Shown here one piece after another: positions 40,310 to 49,449 of a stretch of 54,972 nt of DNA. Where the stretch lies: positions 1 to 54,972 of the forward strand of contig JAFVHN010000005.1 of assembly GCA_017474515.1 (NCBI GenBank). Reading direction: 5' to 3'. The notes beneath the pieces were generated by a model. That model was given only the letters and a program-made list of their open reading frames with translations. It made no database searches and had not been told where the DNA came from. A program made the translations under genes and the position numbers. Every line of letters starts with the position of its first letter. Position 1 is the stretch's first letter. The DNA comes from Prevotella sp. (GTDB taxonomy: Bacteria > Bacteroidota > Bacteroidia > Bacteroidales > Bacteroidaceae).

Positions 40310-40867
40310 TCAGGCAGGCCCGTCTCCATGATCATTTTTTAATGTGTTAAGAATGGACTTGAGCTTTGTCTTTACGCTTGCATCCAGTCTGTAGGTATCG
40401 TATTCGAGGATGAAGCCGCCGATGATGTCCGGATTCACTTCCGATTCGAACTCCACTGTACCTTTAGTTCTGCTCTCTACCATGTGCCGCATCTTCTGCT
40501 CTGTTTCAGCATTGACAGCGGTGGCAGTGATGAGTCGCCCGCGGATGATGTTCTTATGTTGCCTGTAAAGAGTGATGTACGAATTAGCCATGAATTGCAG
40601 GATGTTTTCCCTATCCTCTTCAAGTACGACGTCCACAAACTTCTCTGTCAGCCGTGTGCGTGTTTCCCCGCAGGCCGTTAGCAGCAGTTGCTTCTTGTTG
40701 TCCTTGTCGAGCATGGGGTTGTCTATCGTCACCCTCAACTGCGGCACGGCAATGTAGCATTGTGCAAGCAGTTGCATGTCGTTGTAAACCATGTCTTCTT
40801 GCTTCTGCTCCATTGCACTTTTCAAGAGTGCCCGCGCGTAACGTACCGATACAACACCTATATCCAT
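40310..40867 (-). CDS. atpH: F1 ATP synthase delta subunit
   Basis: 185 residues of the OSCP/delta family: MDIGVVSVRYARALLKSAME and the C-terminal VNPDIIGGFILEYDTYRLDA with the glycine turn typical of the family. Delta joins the top of F1 to the peripheral stalk made by the b subunit, whose gene ends 7 bp upstream. The sequence is weakly conserved, as usual for delta. No oddities are seen. Confidence 0.94.
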   Translation of the reverse strand: MDIGVVSVRYARALLKSAMEQKQEDMVYNDMQLLAQCYIAVPQLRVTIDNPMLDKDNKKQLLLTACGETRTRLTEKFVDVVLEEDRENILQFMANSYITLYRQHKNIIRGRLITATAVNAETEQKMRHMVESRTKGTVEFESEVNPDIIGGFILEYDTYRLDASVKTKLKSILNTLKNDHGDGPA

Positions 40868-40874
40868 AACTCAA

Positions 40875-41393
40875 TCAATGTTTTGCAGCAGTCACATCAT
40901 CCAGCAATCTGTCGATCATCTTCATTTGCGCATCGTTGGAGGACAGCTTCTCGCGCAGCACTTTCTCTGCTATCTGCACCGAAAGTTCGGCCACCTGTGT
41001 GCGAATGTCGCGAATGGCCTGTTGCTTTTCGCTTTCTATCTCTGCCTTGGCCTCCTGCAGCAGCCTTGAGCCTTCGCTCTTGGCTTTTTCCTGAGCATCG
41101 TGGATGATCGCATCACGCGAGTCGGCAGCCTCCTTCAGGATGAGCGCCTGCTTTTCGCGGGCTTCCTGCAACATGGCTTCGCTCTCTTGTTTGATGTTCT
41201 CAAGCCTTTCCGTAGCTTCGTGGGCTTTCTTCAGGCTCTCGTCGATGTATTTTTTCCTTTCGTCCACCATGGAAATGATGGCGGGGAAACCATACCGCGC
41301 AAGAATGAAGAAGACCACCAGGAAGGCCAGCAGCATCCAGAACAAGAGTCCGAGATCGGGCGTGAGGATTGATGGCAGTTTTGTGAAATCCAT
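40875..41393 (-). CDS. atpF: F0 ATP synthase b subunit
   Basis: 172 residues. One transmembrane helix near the N-terminus (LGLLFWMLLAFLVVFFILAR, about residues 14-33) is followed by a long, highly charged helix (from about residue 45 to 165) without helix breakers, the peripheral stalk that dimerises and binds delta. There is no second b' gene, so a homodimer is expected. It lies 24 bp after atpE and 7 bp before atpH. Confidence 0.96.
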   Translation of the reverse strand: MDFTKLPSILTPDLGLLFWMLLAFLVVFFILARYGFPAIISMVDERKKYIDESLKKAHEATERLENIKQESEAMLQEAREKQALILKEAADSRDAIIHDAQEKAKSEGSRLLQEAKAEIESEKQQAIRDIRTQVAELSVQIAEKVLREKLSSNDAQMKMIDRLLDDVTAAKH

Positions 41394-41417
41394 TATCTAA
41401 AGGATGTGCTTGCTTGT

Positions 41418-41657
41418 TTACTTAATAAGGAATGCGCATGCTGCAATGGCAAAGAGGGCACATCCTTCCACGAATGCAGACGTCAGAATCATGTTTGTCT
41501 GGATTTTACCAGTTGCCTCCGGCTGGCGGGCGATGGCGTCCATGGCGTTGCCGCCGATTTTTCCAATTCCCAGACCAGCACCAATCGTTGCAATACCAGC
41601 TCCCAGTCCGCAGCCAAGTGCTGCCAGACCTTCTAACATTAATGTTGAAAATACCAT
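41418..41657 (-). CDS. atpE: F0 ATP synthase c subunit
   Basis: 79 residues forming a hairpin of two transmembrane helices. Helix 1 is glycine-rich (LAALGCGLGAGIATIGAGLG), the polar loop has the conserved ARQPE, and helix 2 has the ion-binding Glu in AFVEGCALFAIAACAFL (about residue 64). The extra Gln and Ser ligands of Na+-type rings are absent (GAG in helix 1, VEG in helix 2), so proton coupling is more likely. A 91-bp spacer separates it from atpB, longer than elsewhere in the operon, possibly for enhanced translation of this multicopy subunit. Confidence 0.97.
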   Translation of the reverse strand: MVFSTLMLEGLAALGCGLGAGIATIGAGLGIGKIGGNAMDAIARQPEATGKIQTNMILTSAFVEGCALFAIAACAFLIK

Positions 41658-41748
41658 AGTTTTACTTTTTTATTTGTTAATATTATACGTTGTTCTAATT
41701 GTTTCGGGAAATTATGTAATTTGTTGTTTTCCTTAGAGTTATTAAAAT

Positions 41749-42810
41749 TCATTCACCGTGATGCTCCTTGTGGGCCAGTCCGATAAAGACGGCGCTGAGC
41801 ATGGTGAAGACGTATGCCTGGATGAATGCCACCAGCACTTCCAGCAGGTTCATGAAAAGCAGCATGATGATGCTGAACGCGTTGAGCCCGAGGCCGTAGC
41901 CCACGCCCATCGACCATCCGAGGAAGATGACGCAGGTGAAGCTCAGGATTACGGCATGCCCCGCCATCATGTTGGCGAAAAGACGAATCATCAGGGCGAA
42001 GGGCTTCGTAAAGACGCCGAACAGCTCGATGACCGGCATCACCGGCACCGGATAGGCTTTCAAGAAGAGGGGCACGTCGGGCCAGAATATTTCCTTCCAA
42101 TACTCCTTGTTGGCAAAGATGTTGATGGCCAGCATGGTGCAGAGGGCCAGGAAGAAGGTGATGTTGATGTTGCCCGTCACGTTGGCGCCGCCGGGGAAAA
42201 TCGGAATCAGACCTATCATGTTGGTGGTGAAGATAAAGAAGAACACCGTCAGCAGGTAGGGGGCGTAGGGCTTGTAGTGCTTTTCGCCGATAGACGATTT
42301 TATCAGGTCGTCGTGAATGGTCATCACCATCATTTCCATAAATCCCACGAAGCCTTTGGGTGCCTCGCTTTTCTCGTCGCGTTTCTTATACCACCGGGCA
42401 CACGAAAGGAACACTACGCAGAGCACCAGCACCACAATCCATATTTGCAGCACGGTCTTGGTGATGCTCAGGTCCAGCGGCCTCACTTCCCGTCCGTCGG
42501 AAAGCCTTTCGTAAATCTTCCCGTGGTGCTCTTCGCTGAAGAAGAAGTTCTCGGGCAGGTCTGCCTCGCTGTGGGCGGTGAGGAAATGCCATTTCCCCGT
42601 TTCCGAACTGCGGATGATGATGGGAAGCGGAATGCTCAGGTGCTTTCCCTTGTACGAGGCAATATGCCATTCGTAGGCATCCGAAAGGTGCTCGAGCACG
42701 ATTTCCGGAATGTCCAGCTCTTTTTGCCCGCCGCCGGTTTCTTCGGCTCGCGAGGCCAGGGGCAACAATGCCAGTGCTAAGAGAAGTATGATTGACTTCA
42801 GTTGTTTCAT
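41749..42810 (-). CDS. atpB: F0 ATP synthase a subunit with extended N-terminal domain
   Basis: 353 residues, about 80-100 longer than the E. coli type. It starts with a cleavable-looking signal (MKQLKSIILLLALALLPLAS), followed by about 100 soluble residues (residues 24-120, predicted periplasmic) before the first core helix. The core carries the essential Arg in ALMIRLFANMMAGHAVI and the final helix FIQAYVFTMLSAVFIGLA. An N-terminal extension is known from other Bacteroidota a subunits. The a subunit forms the two proton half-channels against the c ring. It is 30 bp after the small membrane ORF. Confidence 0.96.
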   Translation of the reverse strand: MKQLKSIILLLALALLPLASRAEETGGGQKELDIPEIVLEHLSDAYEWHIASYKGKHLSIPLPIIIRSSETGKWHFLTAHSEADLPENFFFSEEHHGKIYERLSDGREVRPLDLSITKTVLQIWIVVLVLCVVFLSCARWYKKRDEKSEAPKGFVGFMEMMVMTIHDDLIKSSIGEKHYKPYAPYLLTVFFFIFTTNMIGLIPIFPGGANVTGNINITFFLALCTMLAINIFANKEYWKEIFWPDVPLFLKAYPVPVMPVIELFGVFTKPFALMIRLFANMMAGHAVILSFTCVIFLGWSMGVGYGLGLNAFSIIMLLFMNLLEVLVAFIQAYVFTMLSAVFIGLAHKEHHGE

Positions 42811-42840
42811 GTCTGCCTTGTTTACATGTATGATGTGATG

Positions 42841-43236
42841 TCAGTTACGGTTTGAAACTACAGAAAAATAAAAGGTGTGGTGGGCGAGGGCAATGAGGAA
42901 GAACCCCATGAAGATGATGAAAAACTTCAGCATCGCCCCGTGGCCGTTCACCAGGTAGTAGATGAACATGGTGGCCAGCGCCAGGAAAAACCTGATGCCC
43001 GACACCGCGATGAAAAACGCGGGCAGGTTGTCGGGATTGGCTTTGGCCACGCGCTTCCAGCCGGTTGCTATCGCCGTGGCCAGGCAGAGTGAAAACACCG
43101 AACTCACTATGATGGGAGTTATCAGCTCGTACATGTTCCACACTCTGACTATCAGCAGCGACACGAGGGTCAAAGCCACCACCACCAAGAGTTGCTGTTG
43201 GAAATATTTTCTGCTAATCGTCTTTACGTCAAGCAT
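42841..43236 (-). CDS. Small membrane protein of the ATP synthase operon (AtpI-like position)
   Basis: 131 residues from the ATG at 43234-43236 (MLDVKTISRKYFQQQLLVVV); a TTG seven codons upstream is a weaker start. Four hydrophobic segments are visible (about residues 14-32, 36-54, 75-94 and 99-122). It lies between atpC and atpB, directly before atpB in transcription order. AtpI occupies that place in other operons and helps c-ring assembly. The sequence has no clear AtpI motif that I can recognise. An assembly-factor role is inferred from position and topology only. Confidence 0.75.
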   Translation of the reverse strand: MLDVKTISRKYFQQQLLVVVALTLVSLLIVRVWNMYELITPIIVSSVFSLCLATAIATGWKRVAKANPDNLPAFFIAVSGIRFFLALATMFIYYLVNGHGAMLKFFIIFMGFFLIALAHHTFYFSVVSNRN

Positions 43237-43262
43237 TTCAAAAACAATTCCTAACAATCGCT

Positions 43263-43520
43263 TTAATGGGTTTCCTCCAGCATTTCCACACAGAGGCTGA
43301 CCGTGTTTTTCTGTACTTCCACAAATCCGCCCATGATGTCGATGGTGGTTTTTCCCTCACCGGCAATGCCGATTTCCACAGGACCTTTTTCTAAAGATGA
43401 GATGATGGGAGCGTGGTTTTCCAGCACTTCAAAGCGGCCCAGTGTTCCCGGCACGATGACGCTTTCCACCTCGCCCTCAAATTCCACTCTCTCAGGAGAT
43501 ACTATTTTTAATTTCAGCAT
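43263..43520 (-). CDS. atpC: F1 ATP synthase epsilon subunit (short form)
   Basis: 85 residues, matching only the N-terminal beta-sandwich of epsilon (LKIVSPERVEFEGEVESVIV, PGTLGRFEVLENHAPIISSL, IDIMGGFVEVQKNTVSLCVE). The C-terminal helical hairpin that inhibits ATP hydrolysis in E. coli is absent, as in other Bacteroidota, so that form of auto-inhibition cannot occur. The gene follows atpD after 77 bp that contain one GGAGTTTAG repeat unit. Confidence 0.95.
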   Translation of the reverse strand: MLKLKIVSPERVEFEGEVESVIVPGTLGRFEVLENHAPIISSLEKGPVEIGIAGEGKTTIDIMGGFVEVQKNTVSLCVEMLEETH

Positions 43521-43597
43521 AATACTTTTGGAGTTTAGGAGTTCAGACGACGTTCGTCGTGACCGTCGTCCTCACCCATAGAGCGGCCACGGGGCTT

Positions 43598-45136
<1,539 letters not shown>

Positions 45137-45199
45137 TTATTATGAATTTAACTTTTCGATTGTCTTAGCAAAAACGCATAGGTTGTCAAATATGACATG

Positions 45200-45231
45200 C
45201 AAAAATAGTACTTTTTTTTGAAGGAAACAAA
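45200..45231 (-). promoter_or_regulatory. Promoter of the ATP synthase operon
   Basis: Minus-strand TTTG (45228-45231), 20-bp spacer, TATTTTTG (45200-45207). It is the only good match between atpD and the repeat block upstream. Confidence 0.72.
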
Positions 45232-45697
45232 TTTTTTCCCATATTTTCCAAAAAAAAGTTTACCGAGGCACTGGCGGCTTGCGGGGGTGCTGAAAAAACA
45301 TGTTCGGCAGAACGAATTGCTATGAGCCGACGTGCTATGAGCCGACGCTTCCAAACGTCGGAGTAACCAAAATAAAGGTTGTACTATATATAATAATAGG
45401 TGAAATATAAGCAATCCTTTTTTTATATACTCCGACGCTCGGAGGCGTCGGCTCCTACTGCGCGTCGGCTCCTACCGCGTCGGCTTCTATTCGTCGCTCA
45501 ATGTGCATGCTCGTAGGGACATACTTTATGTATGTCCGCCCGCCACTGTACGCCTGTCTGTTTTCGCCAGTCCGCGCATAAAACAGGTGTTTTCGGACAT
45601 ACATAAAGTATGTCCCTACATGCGCAGACATAACGGGGTGGGATATAGCGTTTTAGGATGGAAATACTCCAGTCCTACTTTAGTTCGTCTTTGAGTA

Positions 45698-45806
45698 GGA
45701 CTGCAGTCGGATGCGGTTTGGACTGGAGTCGGATGCGGTTTGGACTGGAGTCGGATGCGGTCTGGACTGGAGTCGGATGCGGTCTGGACTGGAGCCATTT
45801 GTAACA
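45698..45806 (+). repeat. 22-bp tandem repeat, GGACTGGAGTCGGATGCGG (about 4.5 units)
   Basis: Units start at 45698, 45720, 45742, 45764 and 45786, an exact 22-bp period. They are nearly identical except C/G at base 7, TTT/TCT at the end and decay in the last unit. Confidence 0.92.
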
Positions 45807-45874
45807 TATCCGACAATCATCCGTCATTTTTTTCGAAAAAATGTAAATACGGCAGAACGGTGTGACATTATTAT

Positions 45875-46111
45875 GAAACGAATTGGAGCTAATTACAACT
45901 AATTGAATTCACTAATTACAACGAAAGATTTTTTGAAACGAATTTGAACGAATTTAATTCACAAATTACAACGAATGATTTTTTGAAACGAATTGGAGCT
46001 AATTACAACTAATTTATTTCACTAATTACAACGAATGATTTTTTGAAACGAATCGGAGCTAATTACAACAAATTTATTTCACAAATTACAACTAATGATT
46101 TTGTCTTCGCT
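45875..46111 (+). repeat. AT-rich 60-bp tandem repeat (4 units, one shortened to 50 bp)
   Basis: GAAACGAATTGGAGCTAATT-type units start at 45875, 45935, 45985 and 46045. Each goes on with AATTACAACTAATTNNATTC, AATTACAACGAATGATTTTT and TT. The second unit has lost 10 bp of the GGAGCTAATTACAA section. It is inserted within composite element copy 2. Confidence 0.88.
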
Positions 46112-46180
46112 TGCGGACGCGATACATCGCGTCCCTACTTTGTGCGGTCACTGTCGGCTCCTATGTCCAGAACTTCCGTT

Positions 46181-46300
46181 CAGGCGAATTTGCAATTCGC
46201 CTGCCGTGAGTATAAGAATTTGTAATTCGAGACAAAGGTTATTTCTTTTTTCGCATTGAAAATGCTGATACTCAATGCTGCCGAATTGCAAATTCGGCAG
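46181..46300. repeat. Pair of AATTCG palindromes
   Basis: CAGGCGAATT-TGC-AATTCGCCTG (46181-46203) and CTGCCGAATT-GCA-AATTCGGCAG (46278-46300) are each perfect 10-bp inverted repeats with a 3-nt centre. They differ by compensating changes. They lie between composite element copy 2 and the glycosyltransferase promoter. Confidence 0.8.
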
Positions 46301-46308
46301 AACGGTGA

Positions 46309-46367
46309 GAAATGAAAAGAAAAACAAGTTTTCCTTTTGCATTTCGCTCGTTTATTCGTAACTTTGC
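46309..46367 (+). repeat. Promoter-bearing dispersed repeat, copy at the glycosyltransferase genes
   Basis: This 59-bp segment matches the reverse complement of 54701-54760 with two substitutions and one 1-nt gap. It contains TTTG (46336-46339), 19 bp, TAACTTTG (46359-46366), so a complete promoter is part of the repeat. Confidence 0.88.
46336..46366 (+). promoter_or_regulatory. Full consensus promoter of the glycosyltransferase operon
   Basis: TTTG, 19-bp spacer, TAACTTTG. The -7 box ends only 5 bp before the GTG start at 46372, so the transcript would be leaderless or nearly so. Confidence 0.7.
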
Positions 46368-46371
46368 CCTC

Positions 46372-47295
46372 GTGAAATTGTCGGTCGTCATTCCCGTGTA
46401 TGGTGTAGAGCGCACTCTTGAGCGATGTGTCATGAGCGTGCTGGGCCAGGGCGTGCCCGACATGGAGGTCATTCTGGTTGACGACGGCTCGCCCGACGGC
46501 AGCGGAAAACTATGCGACAAGATGGCGGAGGAGAACGGCGCCGTGACCGTCATCCACCGCGAGAACGGCGGCCTGAGCGAGGCGCGCAACACCGGGCTGG
46601 CCCTGGCCAAGGGCCATTATGTCACCTTCGTGGACTCCGACGACGAGGTGGCCCCCGGCACCTACCGCCCCTTGCTTGATTTCCTGGCCCGACATTCCGG
46701 CGTTGACATCCTTGAATATAATATGGTGAAACACTACGGCACACCGCAGGCCGCCCACCTGCAACCCGGCGACCGCCTTTTTGAGAATGGCGACGACTAT
46801 TGGTTCCAGACGCGCGCCTACGGCCATGCCTATGCCTGCAACAAAATCTTCAGGCGGGGACTGTTCGACCATGTGCGCTTCCCCCGCGGCAAGGCGTTTG
46901 AGGATGCGTGGACGCTGCCCGCTCTTTTGGACCGCGCAACCGCGGTGGCCACCACCTCGCTCGGCGATTACCTCTATTATGAAAATGCCGGGGGCATCAC
47001 GCGACGGGCCGGTGGCGAGGCATTGCGGTCGTTGCTCGACGCCCATGTGGCGGCCATGGCGAACCACCGACACTGGCCCGCCTGCGACGGCTTTACCGAC
47101 TACTACATGCACGCGGTGAACATCCAGCTCGACGTGTATGGTGAAACGGGAGAGGTGGTTCTTCCCGACCTCTCAGCAAAGATAAAGCCGCTATATACAA
47201 ACGGTTTTAAGAACCGACTGAAAGCGTTAACAATCAAATTATTAGGAATAAAACATCTATGCAGAATCCACAAGACCTGCCGACTCCTTTGGTGA
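46372..47295 (+). CDS. Family 2 glycosyltransferase
   Basis: 307 residues from the GTG at 46372. The family's first strand (KLSVVIPVYGVERTLERCVM) starts there, and an in-frame ATG at 46312 would lie upstream of and inside the promoter. The GT-A fold motifs are VILVDDGSPDGSG, ENGGLSEARNTGL and the metal-binding VTFVDSDDEV (DxD). It transfers a sugar from a nucleotide donor to a growing surface glycan at the cytoplasmic face; donor and acceptor are unknown. The 3' end overlaps the next glycosyltransferase by 37 bp, so the three genes form one unit. Confidence 0.92.
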   Translation: MKLSVVIPVYGVERTLERCVMSVLGQGVPDMEVILVDDGSPDGSGKLCDKMAEENGAVTVIHRENGGLSEARNTGLALAKGHYVTFVDSDDEVAPGTYRPLLDFLARHSGVDILEYNMVKHYGTPQAAHLQPGDRLFENGDDYWFQTRAYGHAYACNKIFRRGLFDHVRFPRGKAFEDAWTLPALLDRATAVATTSLGDYLYYENAGGITRRAGGEALRSLLDAHVAAMANHRHWPACDGFTDYYMHAVNIQLDVYGETGEVVLPDLSAKIKPLYTNGFKNRLKALTIKLLGIKHLCRIHKTCRLLW

Positions 47296-48236
47296 GCTTC
47301 GTCATCACCTATTACAACGAACCCATCGAGATGCTCAAGGAGTGCCTGAAGAGCATTTTCTCGCTTTCGCTGACCGAAAACGAGTGCGAGGTGATACTTG
47401 TTGACGACGGTTCCGACCTGACGCCGTTGAACGAAATCGTGGAATATCGCGACAAAATCATCTATCTGAGGCAGCGCAACCAAGGCCTCAGCTCCGCCCG
47501 CAATGCCGGCATAGAATTGTGCCGCGGGCAATTCATACAATTCGTGGATGCCGATGACTACCTCATCAAGGCGGGCTATGAGCATTGCCTCGACATCGTG
47601 AGGTATCACCAGCCCGACATCGTGATGTTCACCTTCACCCACGAGGAAGCCGGCATCGACACGCCCTATTTGTTTGACGGGCCCGTGAGCGGCGCGGAAT
47701 ACATGAGGCACAACAACCTGCGGGCCTGCGCCTGGGGGTACCTGTTTCGGAAAAGCCTGCTGCTCGACCTGCGGTTCACGCCCAACCTGCTTCATGAGGA
47801 CGAGGAGTTCACGCCCCAGCTGGTGTTGAGGGCCGACAGCGTCTATAGCACCGAGACTTGCGCCTACTACTACCGCGAGCGGCCACAATCCATTGTCCAC
47901 AACAATTCGGCGCGCTGGACGCTGAAACGGCTCGACGACACGGAATATGTCATCACGCAGCTCGACCACCTCTCCGCCACCCTTCCCGTGGCCGAGCGGC
48001 AGGCCCTGCAACGGCGCGTGGCCCAGCTCACGATGGACTACATCTATAACATCATTGTGCTGACGCGGTCGGAGCACCAGTTGGAGGAAAGGCTGAAACG
48101 GTTGGAGAAGAAAGGGCTCTTCCCCTTGCCTTATCGCGAATATACCAATAAATACAGGCTTTTCAGGCGGCTTACCACGAGCAAGATAGGACGGAAAATA
48201 TTATTGCGCACGCTACCGTTGACGAAGAAGGACTGA
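47259..48236 (+). CDS. Family 2 glycosyltransferase
   Basis: 325 residues. The GT-A motifs are VSFVITYYNEPIEMLKECLK, VILVDDGSD, RNQGLSSARNAGI and IQFVDADDYL (DxD), and an EDEEF segment (about residue 187) probably holds the catalytic base. The C-terminal third is helical and basic, suited to membrane contact. The start lies inside the preceding gene (37-bp overlap), suggesting translational coupling. The GT4-type gene follows after 4 bp. The product is probably part of a short polysaccharide, capsule or lipopolysaccharide locus. Confidence 0.93.
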   Translation: MQNPQDLPTPLVSFVITYYNEPIEMLKECLKSIFSLSLTENECEVILVDDGSDLTPLNEIVEYRDKIIYLRQRNQGLSSARNAGIELCRGQFIQFVDADDYLIKAGYEHCLDIVRYHQPDIVMFTFTHEEAGIDTPYLFDGPVSGAEYMRHNNLRACAWGYLFRKSLLLDLRFTPNLLHEDEEFTPQLVLRADSVYSTETCAYYYRERPQSIVHNNSARWTLKRLDDTEYVITQLDHLSATLPVAERQALQRRVAQLTMDYIYNIIVLTRSEHQLEERLKRLEKKGLFPLPYREYTNKYRLFRRLTTSKIGRKILLRTLPLTKKD

Positions 48237-48240
48237 GAGA

Positions 48241-49338
48241 ATGAAAATCCTGTTGCTCGGAGAATATAGCAATGTGCATGCCACGCTGGCCGAGGCTTTC
48301 AAAAGGCTCGGCCACGACGTGCTGGTGGTGAGCAACGGCGATTTTTGGAAAAACTATCCGCGCGACATCTCGCTCGTCAGGCGGCCGGGGACCTGGGGAG
48401 GCGTGGCCTACATGGCCAAGTTGGCGGCCACGTTGCCGCGGCTCAGGGGGTACGACGTGGTGCAGATTATCAACCCCATGTTCCTGGAACTGAAGGCCGC
48501 GCGCATTGAGCCGGTGTTCAGGTTCCTGAAAAAACACAACCGCAAAATTTTTCTCGGAGCCTTCGGCATGGACTACTATTGGGTGTATGTCAACGACACG
48601 TTGCGCCCCATGAGGTACAGCGACTTCAACATCGGCGACACACGACGGACCAATGCCGATGCCGAGAAAGAACGGAAAGACTGGGTGGGCACCGACAAGC
48701 AACGGCTCAACGAAACGGTGGCCAGGGAGTGCAACGGCATCATTGCCGGACTTTACGAATATTGGGCGTGCTATCAACCGTTGTTTCCCGAAAAAACGCG
48801 ATTCATTCCCTTCCCGATAAAGCCCGGGGAAGGGCAGAAAGGGGGAACGGCGTCGGATTTGAAAAAGAAAGTAAGGATTTTCATTGGCGTGAACCGCGAG
48901 AGGTCGGCTTACAAAGGAACCGACATCATGTTGAAAGCGGTCGAAAGGGTGGCGCGGGAATATCCCGACAAGATGGAACTGGTGAAGGCGGAAAGCGTGC
49001 CTTTCAACATCTATGGGCAAATGATGAACGGCAGCGATGCCATCCTCGACCAGCTCTATTCCTACACTCCGTCGATGAATGCACTGCTTGCCATGTCGAA
49101 AGGCATCATCAACATCGGCGGCGGAGAACCCGAGAACTATGAGATATTGAACGAAACGCAGCTCAGGCCCATCATCAATGTGCTGCCCGACGAGGAAAGC
49201 GTGTACCGCCAACTCGTGGAACTGGTTACACATCCCGAGATGATTCCGCGGCTGAAAAGCGAGAGCATGGAATATGTAAGGCGGCATCACGACTACCTGA
49301 AGGTGGCGCGGCAATACCTTGAGTTTTACGGACTGTAG
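48241..49338 (+). CDS. GT-B fold glycosyltransferase (family 4-like)
   Basis: 365 residues. The N-terminal Rossmann half opens KILLLGEYSNVHATLAEAFK (glycine-rich acceptor-side loop) with LGHDVLVVSNGD. The second half has VRIFIGVNRERSAYKGTDIM, equivalent to the donor-side strand of GT4 enzymes, and YSYTPSMNALLAMSKGIINI followed by GGGEPENYEI, where the usual E-x7-E motif is only loosely matched. It probably adds a sugar to the glycan made by the two upstream enzymes. The match to the GT4 family is weaker than for the neighbours. Confidence 0.82.
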   Translation: MKILLLGEYSNVHATLAEAFKRLGHDVLVVSNGDFWKNYPRDISLVRRPGTWGGVAYMAKLAATLPRLRGYDVVQIINPMFLELKAARIEPVFRFLKKHNRKIFLGAFGMDYYWVYVNDTLRPMRYSDFNIGDTRRTNADAEKERKDWVGTDKQRLNETVARECNGIIAGLYEYWACYQPLFPEKTRFIPFPIKPGEGQKGGTASDLKKKVRIFIGVNRERSAYKGTDIMLKAVERVAREYPDKMELVKAESVPFNIYGQMMNGSDAILDQLYSYTPSMNALLAMSKGIINIGGGEPENYEILNETQLRPIINVLPDEESVYRQLVELVTHPEMIPRLKSESMEYVRRHHDYLKVARQYLEFYGL

Positions 49339-49432
49339 TAAAAATCATTTTTAATTATGAGTTATCAGTGATGAATGATGCGCGGCGGCTAAACCTCATA
49401 ACTCATAATTCATCACTTAAAAGAGTCCACTC

Positions 49433-49449
49433 TTTTTCACTCTTCACTT
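49433..49449. repeat. Partial GTGAARA element at the pcrA stop
   Basis: TTTTTCACTCTTCACTTA contains the pcrA stop (TGA on the minus strand at 49444-49446, preceded by AAG). The rest of the 49339-49443 gap contains AACTCATAA-type words and no gene. Confidence 0.7.

Larger units (their letters stand above)
45481..46141 (-). repeat. Composite non-coding repeat element, copy 2 (inverted relative to copy 1)
   Basis: Read on the minus strand, the parts come in the same order as at 25676-26390: GTAGGGACGCGAT/ATCGCGTCC palindrome (about 46116-46138), an AT-rich 60-bp tandem array absent from copy 1, CGTTCTGCCG (45851-45860), 22-bp units (45698-45806), the AGTCCTACT/AGTAGGACT hairpin, the TCCTAAAACGCTATAT segment, one GTAGGGACATAC palindrome with GTCCGAAAACA following, the terminal inverted palindrome (about 45513-45537), then GAGCCGACGC units. 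The adjoining 45320-45480 carries more GAGCCGACGC hairpins. No gene is present in 45232-46335. Confidence 0.83.
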
